Source: Oopsacas minuta
Lineage: Eukaryota > Porifera > Hexactinellida > Lyssacinosida > Leucopsacidae
Direction: 5' to 3'
NCBI GenBank assembly: GCA_024704765.1
Contig: JAKMXF010000077.1
Location: forward strand, 770,516 to 834,515
Length of the DNA: 64,000 bases
A model generated the notes under the pieces. The model was not told the DNA's origin. It made no database searches and worked only from the letters and a program-made list of their open reading frames with translations. The translations under genes and the position numbers were made by a program. This document shows positions 44,751 to 57,042 of this stretch, in pieces. How positions within the stretch are numbered: the stretch's first letter is position 1; every line of letters begins with the position of its first letter.

Positions 44751-45544
44751 TGAAAGTTATCCTAAATGTATATATAATACCGTTTATGAGGCCTATTTCA
44801 CAAACTATTCCATATCGTAGTCTAATTTATTTGGGATTTTATGTACTTCTTATGGTAAATGCTTATTGCAATAATATTTCCCTTATTGAAGAAATCAAAT
44901 TTGGAATATAAAGTTTTGACACCAGGTTGTATAATCACATTTGCAAAAGATCTTGTGATGAGGGTAACTTTTTCAAAACAGTTTCGAAATCTACATAAAA
45001 TTCTGTACCCAAGCTGTAAATTTCGTAAGGTCCCGTAACTTTTCCCCGAGATCACGTTTCAGAGACCCGTGTAATGTAGGATTCCTCACTAAATTGTAAA
45101 CTGAAGGGTCTGTTTTGGATACAATATCTCTTAAATCTTTTAATGTTTTGAAGTCTCATGATGGGATAAATATTTAGTAGAAATTCTACAGCCGAATATT
45201 TTCTTAATATCTCCTACTTATCACACTATTATTGGAACCATTTTGTTTTACTTATTTGACTATCTTAATAAATTCAAGATACACATCAATAAGTCGTCGC
45301 CATTCTCTTTGCGTATACTCCTACAATGCTATTGTCTAAACTATGATGTATTCATTATTTATCAAGTGTTTATCTCTTTTAATACATTTAACTTAGTAAA
45401 TGCATAAGTATTTTAATATTCTCATAACTCTTTTCGCATATTACTGAACTGCCTACCTTACTTGAACAGATATTTATTGCGAATTGTTACTTTATATATA
45501 ATTTTCAGTATCTAGCTTCAGTATATATTGTTACGACACCCAGT
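44751..45544. other. No recognisable feature
   Basis: AT-rich intronic sequence ending at the target duplication of the next MITE (CACCCAGT, 45537-45544). Confidence 0.4.
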
Positions 45545-46085
45545 CAGTGGCGTACCAAGCACCTTTGGTACTCGGAGCGGAATCTTAAATTGGCACTTCC
45601 TTTTTCTGTATTTTATACAATATATGACTAAGTAAGTATATTGTACATATATGTGAGATGTCTATGTTCCAACATATGTTTTGAATGATAGCTAAATTAT
45701 CTAAGATAAAACACCATACCACAATTCTTAAGGATTTACAGTATCCTCCTAAATCAATAGCACAAGAATACGTATAAAGAATAAATCGCATAAATAATCA
45801 TGTACTATTTAACAGTAATTAGTTCAAATAATATAGGTGATATGTTTAGAATATATTTAGCAGTTTTAATAGTGTGTAAAGTCTCGGTGTATATAATGCA
45901 GGCATGATAAATGTATCTTGAAAGATAAACGTTTTATAATTTAGCGGGTATGTATAGGAACGTAGTAACTACATCTTGGATCTCAAAAATATATATTATA
46001 ATGTATCTCTCATTCAAGGTTGGCATCCCCTTTGAGTGGTACCGGGGCGGACCGCTCTCCCCGCCCACCCCTTGGTACGCCACTG
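45545..46085. mobile_element. 541-bp hAT MITE with perfect 8-bp target duplication
   Basis: Starts CAGTGGCGTACCAAG and ends CTTGGTACGCCACTG, perfect 15-bp inverted ends. It is flanked on both sides by CACCCAGT (45537-45544 and 46086-46093). Subterminal GGAGCGG/CCGCTCTCC motifs also pair. No transposase inside. The exact target duplication suggests a younger insertion than the other MITEs here. It lies about 300 bp upstream of a MED14 exon. Confidence 0.9.
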
Positions 46086-46381
46086 CACCCAGTTCTTATG
46101 TTTTGTTCAATTATAACTGACATACGAACTGGATGTCGTGTCATTTCGGTTACAAGCTTCCATAGGAACTGGATATTGGTTCAAGTTGGATTAATTATTT
46201 CACCCAACTAATGTGTGCTAACAAATATTTACTTTCGAATATTGGAAACAGAAGTATGGGAATATCCTATGTTTTTACTATACTTAAATTACTCATTATT
46301 TTAAATTATTACTTTTCCTGCTTTTTGGCTGATTTTCTTAGTCCTAGTTATTTCAATATTTTACCTTTTCATTTCCTCAAG

Positions 46382-46630
46382 GTTGAAGAGAATGTGCTTA
46401 TTGAAGTTTATCAACTCTTACATTTCTTTTGCATTTCTCTTCAGTTGCAAGTATTATACACACAATTAATTCAGCTTACTAAACATTGGGGAAAACATAA
46501 TTTAGAAGTAGAAGAATATATTCCTGGAGAGAAGCTTCGTCTTGCCTATTGGTGTGCCTCACCAATGCATCTGATTCTTGATATGCATTGCTCAATCACT
46601 GTATCAGCTATCCCGTCTTATCCTACACTG
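46382..46630 (+). CDS. MED14: MED14, internal exon
   Basis: Exactly 83 codons, phase 0 to phase 0. VEENVLIEVYQLLHFFCISL, QLQVLYTQLIQL and HWGKHNLEVEEYIPGEKLRL follow the conserved CLHSFCLSLQLEVLHSQ and RWGDLVQVERY block of animal MED14. The acceptor is TTTTCATTTCCTCAAG/G. The open frame runs on to 46708, but the donor CACTG/GTAATT at 46630 restores both phase and homology with the next exon, which begins VYFHSD where vertebrates have LQIFHD. Confidence 0.85.
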
Positions 46631-48291
46631 GTAATTTCCGTTAAAGCGCTTAGTACGCGTACGGACTTGGACTTAAGCCTTATATTGAAGAGGTTCAGGC
46701 CCTCTTAGCCCTTTTCAAAACTTTGCAAGCCTGTAAAATATTACTGCTGGGATTAAAGACTTGGTCATAATTCCGTATACTCTTAGTATGAATACTTTCG
46801 GAAATAACACACTGTCTTTTTTTGTGTATTATTTCAAAATAGGTAATACTTTCAACATCCCCACTTAAGCCCATTGGTAAGGGAGATTGATTAGAAATTG
46901 AGTATTCCCCCTCCTTATTTCCAACCTCTTACAATGACGGATTAAATACTTTTTATATATGTGTATATCTTATTGTTGTTTTAGTTTGTTCTAAAAACGA
47001 ATTTCTCCATAATTCTACTTTACGCGTGTAAGTAAAGTCTAGTGAAATTCGTTCATGCGAATCGAATCATCTGGTTTTAAAGATTAGACCTTCCTGGATA
47101 AAACCTCATTAGTAGACAAACCTGGACCTAACAGAAATTTCAAATACCAGTTATATACATATTTTTTGCACCTATAATGCCTTTCGCTCTTCTGCCCCCG
47201 TTCTATGAGAATGAGGAACGATTGCTGAAACGTACCATGCCACATAACCCAGATGAACTCAGAAACTCTTTGCTTTGTGCTCTCCAAGGAGAAGATCTTG
47301 CTGATCTCAAGACTGTTTGCGTGTGTTCCTAGCATTTGAGGGAGGGAGACTTTGAGTATACACATAAAGTACATAATGAAGATTGCGCATATTGAGAAGT
47401 CCCTTTCAAGCATCGATAGCTGAAGATGGCGTGGTACTGTCTATTTCCCTGGTTACTATCCCACACCAGAGTTTCATTTAGACATTAACTTGTGGGATTC
47501 CAAATTTTCGTTATGCGGAATATGAGATGGCGAGGATGTAACGTGTTCCAACAATTCAAGGCCCTGCAAGAGGTGGCGAATTAGATCGAAGGGATCACAG
47601 AGCTATCTCCACCATCACCTAGATGAAACCCAGCACACAGGCACAGTCTATCACGAACCGCGTGGTCTCTCCTCTCAAATGAATAATCAACCTCTCTACC
47701 AAACTATGGATCAGTCTAATATCAAATACTGAAGAGGCTAAGAATTTTATATTCCCAGATTCCATGATTTGCAGCTCACTTACCATTTCTTTCACCGTAT
47801 TTCTAAAACTTTGGTATCTTAATCCACATACTATTTATGCGCTACACTACCAAAGATATCAACTAATTCATTCTCGTTTGTAGAAATTTATTTGTCGTGT
47901 TGTAGTTCCATAGAGGTGAACAGTTCCCTAATTGCAACTCTCCCTATGTTCCTAGATAAGATAAGTCAGATATCGTATGGCACGATGGTTCCGACATTCT
48001 TAGGCTACACTATATTAGTTATCAGTTTCACAATAGTCTGGTTTGTTCCTGTGGTGGTATATTATAATATCCTGACCCATGTTCTCGCCTCACCCAAATT
48101 AAGATGCTTCATAATAACAGATCTCATTTCGCCTATCACAATTATTTTCAATATATGCTTTATCCGTCTCTTCTTCATTTCAATCGGTTAGAGAAATGCA
48201 TTCCTTATATTAACTTGAAAATCCATTTCTGTTTTTATACTCTCTACAAACAACACTCTTGTTCCTTGGACGACATGTAAACATCACAATA
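46631..48291 (+). other. MED14 intron, first part
   Basis: 47000-47700 is somewhat GC-richer but no coding frame is convincing. 47892-48191 contains a 99-codon frame with two strongly hydrophobic segments following a possible acceptor (CTCGTTTGTAG); it has no recognised homology and may be chance. Confidence 0.35.
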
Positions 48292-48433
48292 AAATGGTTC
48301 TAAACCTTTTTCTCCCTCGGATTCCCTTGATCTATTGTATGCACCCCTGCAGACCCTCTACCAATAGATATAATGCAAACCCTTTTGAGCCGCGGGTCCT
48401 TGGTGGTAACGGAACCCAGGTTGAGCACCACTG
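48292..48433. mobile_element. hAT-like MITE
   Basis: The inverted right end CAGTGGTGCTCAACCTGGG is a common hAT-type terminus. The left end AAATGGTTCTAAACC is a worn version. The flanks TCACAATA and TCCTAATC agree at 5 of 8 bases. About 142 bp and non-coding. Confidence 0.5.
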
Positions 48434-48828
48434 TCCTAATCGATGAAATACCTGGAAAATCTGAAATAACTTCCTAATGCGCATAAGCATAGCTAGGGCT
48501 TGCTGCCAACCAGCAACAAGCGTAGCAACCAAATTAGTACATATTGTATCTCATGAATGTCGTAGATTTTTGTGTGGCTCCCCTGGACACGGGACGCCAT
48601 AATTCAGCCGAATGAACCATGCAATCGTGCCTTGAACAGACACTCTCTACTTTATTTTTAATATCATAACTCTAACAAGTATATTGAAATGCTTTGGTAC
48701 AGAAATGTAGATGACACATTTAGGTCAATTTCAGTTTCGACAAGACACTTGTTGAGAAAATGTTTTATTGGGAGTTAAAATCTATTAAGAGATATTTATA
48801 CTATGAACGCAATTAATCAGTATGTATA

Positions 48829-49445
48829 TATACTAGCGTGCGCTTCGCTTGCTAGGTCGCTCCGCGGCAGCTTAGGGCTCAGGTTAGCTTAAGTATTAAA
48901 CAGCTACATTTCTTGATTCTTTTGGTCGCTACACGACGGGATATACTTGACGCTAAGTGCCTTAGAGTAATTTTTTGTGGAAATTTGGATATTATATTAT
49001 CCATGCTCCATCCAAAATCCATTTAATGGCCTTTTTTGGTACTGGAGCTGCAACGTGGGTATCGGTTAGTAATCTGGGCTCTTTATGTCTTATGTATTTG
49101 GTACTCAGTTTTCGAAATTTTGATAAGTTTGATTTGTTTGTACATTCATGATGATGTCGTAATCCCTTGATGAATTCGCTTTGGGAATAATCATGGCGTC
49201 AGGATTTTTGTCACATTGGGTGGTAATTTACATTTCTATCATGCATATTGACAAAGCATTGGATAATGATGTGATTTTTCTACAATCAAAATCTTGACAA
49301 TGACGTCATAATTTCGTCCTACGTGTGAACTTTCCTCCATGACTCGAACTTGTGCGAGCCAGGCCCACATTACCATGTATTCCTAAAATCAGCGTCATCC
49401 AGTTTCTTCAATCAATTCTGGACATGTATTTACACACATACTTAC
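48829..49445 (+). repeat. Dispersed repeat, longest copy
   Basis: Starts near TATACTAGCG with GCGCTTCGCTTGCTAGGTCG and ends near CAATTCTGGACATGTATTTA with ACATAC repeats. Aligns with 31925-32475 (same orientation) and with an inverted fragment at 52860-52985. A related start lies inverted near 5990-6022. No coding capacity and no obvious inverted ends. Confidence 0.6.
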
Positions 49446-49719
49446 ATACATATTTATTTTATCACTTTATTTTCTATTGTAGATATCCACAATTTATAGT
49501 ATGAGTATATTGATCTGGCCAAGTACTAGAAATATCAGTACCATAAATTCATGATGGCATACTTGCCTATTGTTCGGTTTTGGCTGAACGTCCTGCTTTT
49601 ACATGTGTTGACTTAAGGTGCATGCGATTGTCTCCCAAAAAATCCTTGAATTTGTCATGATTTTTAGCGTATGCATTTGTCAAAATTATGTAGCATTCGT
49701 TTATCCAAATTTACCAGCA

Positions 49720-49955
49720 ATCATTATTTCGTCAGACATCTAGATAATACCCAGGACCAGATTACAATACTCCGACACAAATTCTTTACTAAAGTAAAAT
49801 ATACACTACCTATAATCATCAAATAGGATCACTAATCTTAACTAATACAATAAATTACCATTCTAAGTAGATATCAATTCAAAATACACCAATCAACAAT
49901 CAGGAGGTGGTCTGAACATTGGACAACATCCAAGACCAATACTAACACTAATTCG
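49720..49955 (-). repeat. Dispersed two-module repeat, minus copy
   Basis: Inverse complement aligns over its length with 9340-9600. Both modules (GGTCTTGGATGTTGTCC and GGTCCTGGGTATTATC, inverted) and the spacer are retained. Confidence 0.55.
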
Positions 49956-52507
49956 AAGCAAAAGCTCTTCACAGCAGTAAGAATCGTCACCTCAGCAACT
50001 AGAAATATTTGTCTGACAAATTCGTACCTCAACAATACTGACAAATGCAGCGCGCCCGTTGAGGTTGATGTCTCGCCCTAATTTTCTTAATCTTATGGTG
50101 GAAGCTGTGTAATATTCTACTACTTGTGATGATCCGCTAAATATGTACCCTCAGCCCAACTTTATTCTTCACTCATGTTGGCAGGGATTTCATGAGTTCT
50201 CGATAGATCCAGCCTTACCATGAGAAACTAAGTAAGCTAGTTTATAATTGAATCGCATACTGGAGGAGCGTATTTGAATGTTAAATACTTTATGTTTATC
50301 TTAATTATAAATCTTAGTAATATAGTAAGTTTCTACAAATTAGTTAGCTTCGGACATTATCAACGAGAATTTAATTAACATAACCTTATCCCCTCAAAAC
50401 AAATTATGGGATTTATCGAATCAGAGAAAATGCCCTTGCCAACACAGAAAAGTGTACCCTAGAATATTACCCAAATAATTTTGGAAATTGTTGTAAATAT
50501 AATTTGACACTAACGGGAGGTGAATTTCAATAATCTGCTAAAAAGTCATATTTCTTGGGTAGTAAGAATCCTTTGTTATATGATATCTGTTTCAAGTAAG
50601 AATCCGTTGATAATCTGAATTACCCTTGCGCTGAATAATGAAATTTCAGTATAATGTTAGTCCTTTGGTAGTAAGAATTAGTTGAAACTGATCTATCATA
50701 TTTTCAGTTCTGGCTAGATTCTGTTCGAATCCATTTACATAGCAACTGTGGAATGTTTCGAATTCCATCAACATTTCAAATTTTTCGTTAGCAGTTGCGT
50801 ATTTCAAAAATTCCATACAATAATAGAAGGCTCATCATTTGTAAAGCCTCGATTAAAAACAGGCTCGACATATCTCTAAACAGTCAAAATGGCTCTTTCG
50901 CAATCAAATGATGATATATGTTAAATTTTTCAATCCATACGTGTGCTTTGATGCCTTATTTATTTGTGTTGCTGATACATTTACAGTGCATAACTTATAC
51001 TGTTAATGCGATAGGCACCTCAATCATAAAATTCATTCATCTATACGAATTTCATGACATCCATGGTAAAAGGAAATTGAGCCAGTTGTGTGTCGGTTAA
51101 GGCGAAAGTCCCCACATTGCTAAATTTATAAAAGATTTCCTTTGATTTAGACACAAAGAGTATTAAAAGTTCCATGTAAACCAGTATCTATGGCAGATAT
51201 TTACTCATACCTTGACAACCTTTAATGTTATGCCAAATCAACTTACACATAGATATAGATATACCAGAATTCCCACCTACTGATAATTGAATTTGGTATG
51301 ATATGTCTAATTTTTATGACGTAATCTAGAAATGACCTCATATGGTGTCCATGACTGCGCTGTATTCTTTGGAGATATCATATCAAAGTGTATTATCAAT
51401 GTATGTGATGTGTTGTGGATAATCTATATGTAAGTTTGCTTTGTTCATACATTAACGGTTGTTAATTAATGTTTGAATATTGGCAAAACTATGCCACCCA
51501 TGGACACGACTATAACACTAAAAGGCGCAATCCTTATTATGGCAAGTATATATTTTGTGTTACAACATCCTTAGATCCCCATGTTATGTTTATTTAAATG
51601 CTAGTGAATATAGTAAGTCATACAGTGTTTTAACACTGGAGCATTTCTTTAACACAATTGCTAACTAAACAAGCAGACGACGTTCTTTATGCATAGCAAT
51701 ACTTTGTTGATATAGACTGTCTGTATAATATCAATATTACATGTAATCCTGTCAAAATATACCTCTGTATTTTATCGCGGCTAATAGTAATTCAATAATG
51801 AGGTATTCAATCTTTCCCTGGTCCCAAAGTTTTAGTACGCCATTCCCTTAGTATATGCCATGTCATAGCATAGATGACAGTACTAGTATAGCATCTTAGC
51901 AGTCCCGAAGATCTCAACACATATTTGCTGTGAATATTTTGACATTAGTCCTATTAGCTTCATCTATTATACTAACTCCACGAGATTCATTTAAGCGAAA
52001 TTATTCAAATCAAATTATTAGGAGGAAGTTGGTAGATAATATCAATTCTATACCTTGATTTGGAATCTACAGTATTTTTTTATCTCTGGAGAGACAACAT
52101 CTAAACAAAATAACGTTCTAGTCATGATTATCTAACTCTAACTAAAACATTGTTTCTAAGGGTAGAAAATTTACAAAAAACTGTGATTATATATAATTGG
52201 TACATCTTGACTTCATAAAGGTATTAAGTATTACAAGTAGGGTATTTTAAAAGATATAGATTTTTGGTACAAATTTAACATGATTCTTTGAGAGTCATAG
52301 TTTTGTCTTTGAGAATTGACATGGAATGCCTTGTTGAATCCGCTCTCTGTCGACATTCTTGAGGGATAGGTCGTTACAGACAAGGATGACCTAATCTTGG
52401 CTTCCTCTTATGTCCTCAGTTTTTGTATATCGATTTATCGTTTTGTTTTACAAAGCTGATCTCTCACACTCCTTGGTGTATTTTAGGTTTTAATAATCAA
52501 ATATTGA
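49956..52507. other. MED14 intron, no gene
   Basis: 51300-51410 shares TATGACGTAATC and GATATCATATCAAA blocks with 32570-32670, a weak dispersed repeat. 52336-52400 resembles 63930-63995 (ATTCTTGA, AGG(G)TCGTTACAGA and GACC blocks) and may be a small mariner-type transposase fragment. Nothing else recognised. Confidence 0.3.
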
Positions 52508-52783
52508 TTGGATCAAATAGAATCTGTTTCAAGGTATATTGAGAGTGTAATAAATGGACCAACTAATTCATTTATACTTATAGTTATTCTATTGCTAACT
52601 ATATTCATTGCCTGTTTAGTTATTAAAACAGTCTATCATTATGTCATTATGACTATACCAAAAATTCCAAATTGTCCAAATTTTTTCAAACTTTTAGAAA
52701 TTCTAATACCTGAGGGGCAAAGACCCAGATTACTAGCCCAAAGCCACCCAGCAAGCTCCAGTATTACCGCAGAAGGACATTAA
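52508..52783 (+). CDS. Candidate exon with one membrane segment
   Basis: A 91-codon open stretch with a strongly hydrophobic segment (FILIVILLLTIFIACLVI) followed by a hydrophilic tail (IPEGQRPRLLAQSHPASSS). It opens right after a stop and has no ATG before the membrane segment, so it would have to be an exon or a non-standard start. No homology recognised. It lies about 350 bp upstream of a MED14 exon. Confidence 0.25.
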   Translation: MDQIESVSRYIESVINGPTNSFILIVILLLTIFIACLVIKTVYHYVIMTIPKIPNCPNFFKLLEILIPEGQRPRLLAQSHPASSSITAEGH

Positions 52784-52859
52784 TTGGAATTTGGATGGAC
52801 CATTGAAAAAATATATATTTCCGCAAAAAATTATTCTCGAGACACATTTTGCTGAGTAT

Positions 52860-52985
52860 AATGCCCGATCACGTAGCGACCCAAGCCATCAAGAAATTTC
52901 GCTATGGAATGCTTAAGCTAACCTAATCCGCTAAGTTGTCACGCAGCGATCTAGAATACAAAGCGCTATTTGGTTATATTTATAA
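52860..52985 (-). repeat. Inverted fragment of the 48829 repeat
   Basis: On the minus strand it shares GGTTAGCTTAAG, TTTCTTGAT and GGTCGCTACGTGAT with 48840-48945. Confidence 0.6.
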
Positions 52986-53129
52986 CTAGGTTTTTTGCTA
53001 TTTACTACCTATTCCTGGCGGTATCCGGCCTTATCTGCTGTACTATTGGATCGCCTGTTATAGTATTCTATCTAAACCAGGCTTTCGATCTGTAACCAAT
53101 ATTATCTATTATTTTCTTTCTTCATTTAG

Positions 53130-55404
53130 GTATATTTCCACTCTGATGGTTTCAATGATATTTCAGAAAGATCAGATGTGGCTTCTTCCGGTGTCTATAT
53201 AAACTCACCATACCATAATGGTAAACCTTTGAATTCTGACAATATTTTTATAGACAAGTTGATCCACTTATGTATTGAAAATAAGTCATTTCATTCTTTG
53301 AAATGCATAAGCAGGTGTTTGTCTGATAAAGGTTGGCCATTCCCTGTATACCTGCGTGAATCACCGCCTGCTCTTATACTGAATCTTCGTTTCACTGATA
53401 TTCCTAATATGTTGGTTATCTCTAAAGACCCTAGAAATGGAAGGCTTCAGTGCATTATGTTTGATTATAATTTATCTCCGAACAATCTCTTACGAAAGAA
53501 GTTCATTTGCAAATCCTTGCCCTCTATCGTTCAGAAACATTTGGATGAATTAGGGAAATGTATATTCGACCATGTCAATTATGCCACCGAGTATCTGACT
53601 CAATTTCGAGCTCAATTCCGCCTTTGGCATTTTGAGCAACAAATATTGGATATGAATCTATGTGTGAGCTCTAGGCTTCCTCTATTAAATGAAGAAGCCT
53701 TGCCAAATATTTCCAATTTTAGAGAGAAAGACTCCAAAATATCATCCTTCTATTTCAGAATATTTATCAAACTCCAAACCTCCTTTTATTATTTAATCCT
53801 ATCTATGTGTCCTGATATTTCCAGCCAGAATCCTGGTCATGTTAAAGAAAATTTATACCTTCTTCACACTCAAGAAGCGCCTTTCACCTTCCACGATATC
53901 TCAAATTCTCGTAACCACAAGAGTAAACTTGATAATATTAATACTAGCATATATAGAGAATTGAGTAACAATGTAGACTTTCAAGAAAAATGTGTTACTA
54001 ATCTCCCTACCTCTTTTCTTACAGTTTGTAAGATATTTCGCCTTGGGTCTGATGTGACTGTTCGTGATGGTTTTGATTGTTTTAGTATGGCTCCGCTCCA
54101 AAGGCGACGAATGCGATCTTATGGGAGTCAATTTATATTAAGAGATGAGAATATTCGATGGTTGTCGTTATATGAGCTATCTGACCATATATTTACACTA
54201 GACATTCTGATTTCTATATTTCATTTACAACATGCTTTGAAACAAGTTAATAATTTGGAACATTTTTTGGTATCTTCACAAGCTCTGCAACATTCTTCAC
54301 GGACACTAGTTTTGGTAATGCCTCCGTGCCCTTCAAATGTTTGCAAACCTGTATATTCGAATTTTTGTAATTGTCTGTATTATTGTCGTTTCTCTTTGAT
54401 GCCTAACAAACACTGGTTGGTCCAACTTGTATTTTCAACTCCAATAATATTCTCAAATAATACTCAATATAATTTGTCTTACAACGTGTGTGAAGGAGCG
54501 ACACTTTTCGAGCAGTTTTACTCTGATTTTGAGTCTATATTAATGTTGTATGGTTCAATTGTTGAATTTTCACTGTATTTACAATCTTCTACACTATTAC
54601 GAAAGAAATTCAAAGTTAAGAGGTATGATTATACTCACCTGTCCATCACTTTTTGTGGGGAAGAAATAGAATTTTCACCCGGAGCGTTAATTAGTCTTTA
54701 TTGGAATTCGAATGAAAGGAAATTTCATTTAGAATTTACCAATATGCCCCAGTCATTCGCTCAATCAAGTTATGAAGAAGCATTTAACTCTAACTATTCT
54801 ATTCCTCAACTGTTATTTGGACTTCTTAAACTTTTTCCATTCTATCGTTTAATTGAGCAATCCATAATGAACAGTCGTACTCGGTTTCAGGCAGGACCGT
54901 TTCCAGGGATCATTAGATTGGTATTTAAATTGTTCATTGATTTTGAAATTCATAATAATAACAAGATAATTATTCATCCACATAGACATGAATCGAATGA
55001 ACGAGTATTTAACCTTTTAGAGCAGTTTATCGAATCATTCAAAGTTGGAGAAATTAATTCAAGAGACAACCTCGATATTTGTTCACTTCAAATTCCTGCC
55101 ATCGCAAGATCATACTCCTTATCATCTGGGAGTCCTGGATTTCCACTAAAGCCTTTTTCTCCTGCATCTAAATTAACTTCAATCGCTCAAACGCCTTTTA
55201 CCGCTTCAAAAGCAAGTCCATTCTTTCCTAATTATTCTGCATTTTCTTCTAAAACTCATCAACAATTCTTTCCAACAACAAATGGCTTAGAAAATCTTTA
55301 TAATTCCAGAAAATATCAATCCAAGTCTATACCTTTCTCTACTTTCAAAGTTCTTCTCCTACCAAAAAAGAAGTTCAGCAATCCTCCTTTGGCAAATTTT
55401 TTAG
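53130..55404 (+). CDS. MED14: MED14, large central exon
   Basis: The longest coding exon (758 codons plus one base). It begins VYFHSDGFNDISE after the acceptor ATTTTCTTTCTTCATTTAG, in phase 0, so the first ATG-like frame start at 53178 is not the real start. It covers the repeated-module central region: DNIFIDKLIHLC (vertebrate DHLSIEKLL), LILNLRFTDIPN (HIFVDLHSG), FYFRIFIKLQTSFYYLI (KLTRLPQYYIVVEM), YNLSYNVCEG (VYLTYENLL), KVKRYDYTHLSITF and LISLYWNSNERKFHL (SISIQWNSIHQKFHI). A Ser/Pro-rich linker (about 55090-55280) replaces the vertebrate one. It ends KVLLLPKKKFSNPPLANFL at TTTTTTAG/GTAACC, phase 1. Confidence 0.85.
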
Positions 55405-55782
55405 GTAACCTATTCCCAAAAATTTCTATTCGACTCTGTGCTTTTCGTTATTATCTGTATTATAGAACTGACCATTGTTGCAGTCATATTTTCAAAATCA
55501 AAATTACAATGTCCTGGCTAATTATCACCTAATTAACTGTCTGTTATTCATTTTTATAATAGATAATAGTACACTGTAAATGTATCTAATTCAAGGAATT
55601 TGTGCAAGATTGGTCACATCATATTGTATTCAGAAGTTTCGAATACTCAAGAACTTATTTAGCAACTTACCAAAGAAAATTTGTGTAGTTTGCCAAGGGC
55701 AAAATCAGCTCAAACTGGATAATATATCCACTTTTATATTTTCTACACGAATAATTTGTTTGACCATTCCAGAATTTTTCAG

Positions 55783-55917
55783 TTATTCTTAGTGGATGCC
55801 AATTGTACTCGGAATCTATATACTCTCAATTTGAGACTTTAATCAAACCTGGAGCTATACCTGTGGTTATAACTTCATTAGAATATGAATATACACTGAG
55901 GAATAATCAGCGCACTT
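55783..55917 (+). CDS. MED14: MED14, C-terminal region exon
   Basis: Starting after TTTTTCAG at 55783 the phase fits the previous exon, giving LANFL-V-ILSGCQLYSESI, then FETLIKPGAIPVVITSLEYE. This aligns with the vertebrate ERFLGSVIMRRHLQRI...LINSNEPGVIMFKTD stretch. The donor is uncertain: CACTT/GTAATA at 55917 keeps phase with an exon starting at 56650, but the frame stays open to 56000, and an alternative donor exists at 55959. Confidence 0.65.
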
Positions 55918-56363
55918 GTAATATCTTTATACGTTTTTACCCTATGTACCTTCATTCCTGTAAATATAACTATGACATGTTACGACCTTTTTTTGAATAA
56001 TGTCTGCTAAGCCCCCAACAGTTTGGTTTATTGCTAGTACATAGGCTTGAAACTGCTTGTTTTGAGTCGAGTCTTTATTAGATTTGTACTAAGCACACAA
56101 ATTTAATTTAACATTCTAATCCATTTTAACTACAGTAACGTATAACAGATTTCTGCAATATCAACTGTTTGACTTTAGTTGACTCAATATGAATTACTCA
56201 ATGAATTATAATTATAGAATATACAAAGCAATTTAATTATGTCATAGCATTTAGTTTCCATATATCCCAAAACAAATTAAATATAATCAATATTTAAAAT
56301 GTCGAGTAGAAATGGATAATTCAGAGTTATTTGTAAATTTCAATGAATTAATCAACTAAAGAT

Positions 56364-56404
56364 AAATTTACCATGAAATTTACCATGAAATTTACCATGA
56401 AATT
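56364..56404. repeat. 12-bp tandem repeat in an intron
   Basis: Three perfect copies of AAATTTACCATG followed by a partial AAATT. Confidence 0.9.
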
Positions 56405-56649
56405 ATTATAAGATGATTAATATTCATATGAAAATTTCACCTTTTGAAATATAAAACACCGTTTGCTGAAGATTACACCTCATGAAAGAGTCCTTTTGTA
56501 TTTTTATATATATTATCTTGTATTCCATCCATTCATTAACAAACTCCTTCACTTTTATCACTTTCAATAAAAATCTTTCACGACTCTACAAATCTTTCCC
56601 AATTGTAAATATACAAACCCAAACTCTTATACAGGTCTTATTGACTAAG

Positions 56650-56957
56650 GTTTGTCGTCTATTTTCAATGTACAGTATTTCTCGAATAGTACCCTGGGGA
56701 CGATTATATATTTCGAGGATCCTTCAGAGGGGGGCGATTATTTGAAGAAGGGCTACTTATTATTCGAGGAAAAAGGTAAATTATGCCCTATACATCAAAG
56801 ATTCTATAATTTTGTTCACATTTTGGAATCATACTTATATACTTTGGTATACCTTGGTTTCGAACCAAATAATTTCATTACTTCAAGTGGAATCAAAATG
56901 AAATTTCCTTTCTTTCGATTTAAATTATTTCCATCTCATCGGAATGCGGTTAGATGT
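56650..56957 (+). CDS. MED14: MED14, C-terminal exon (boundaries approximate)
   Basis: The peptide contains TIIYFEDPSEGGDYLKKGYL, then LFEEKGK and HILESYLYTLVYL, then FRFKLFPSH. It parallels the vertebrate order [33 protein letters not shown] and IMKLELFPDQ. The acceptor at 56649 (TATTGACTAAG) is weak; the donor AGATGT/GTAATA at 56957 leaves phase 0. Assignment to MED14 rests on motif order and position, not strong identity. Confidence 0.55.
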
Positions 56958-57042
56958 GTAATAATCAATTGCGATAACTAAAGTTTGATTTATATTTATG
57001 GTGAGTACGGCAAATATAGCATTTCTATTTTCCTTTTTTTAG

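Noticed and set aside
46631-46708. Extending the 46-kb MED14 exon to its stop at 46708
   Set aside because: The added peptide has no homology; the donor at 46630 restores phase and the LQIFHD-like junction with the next exon.
47000-47700. GC-richer block as an RNA gene or protein gene
   Set aside because: No consistent reading frame, no recognisable RNA fold or promoter boxes.
53901-54131. Minus-strand open frame
   Set aside because: Shadow of the MED14 exon on the other strand.
53178-55532. Treating this open frame as a complete single-exon gene from its first ATG-like position
   Set aside because: The frame is open upstream to a strong acceptor at 53129, homology to MED14 starts before 53178, and the 3' part after 55404 loses homology where a phase-matching donor occurs.
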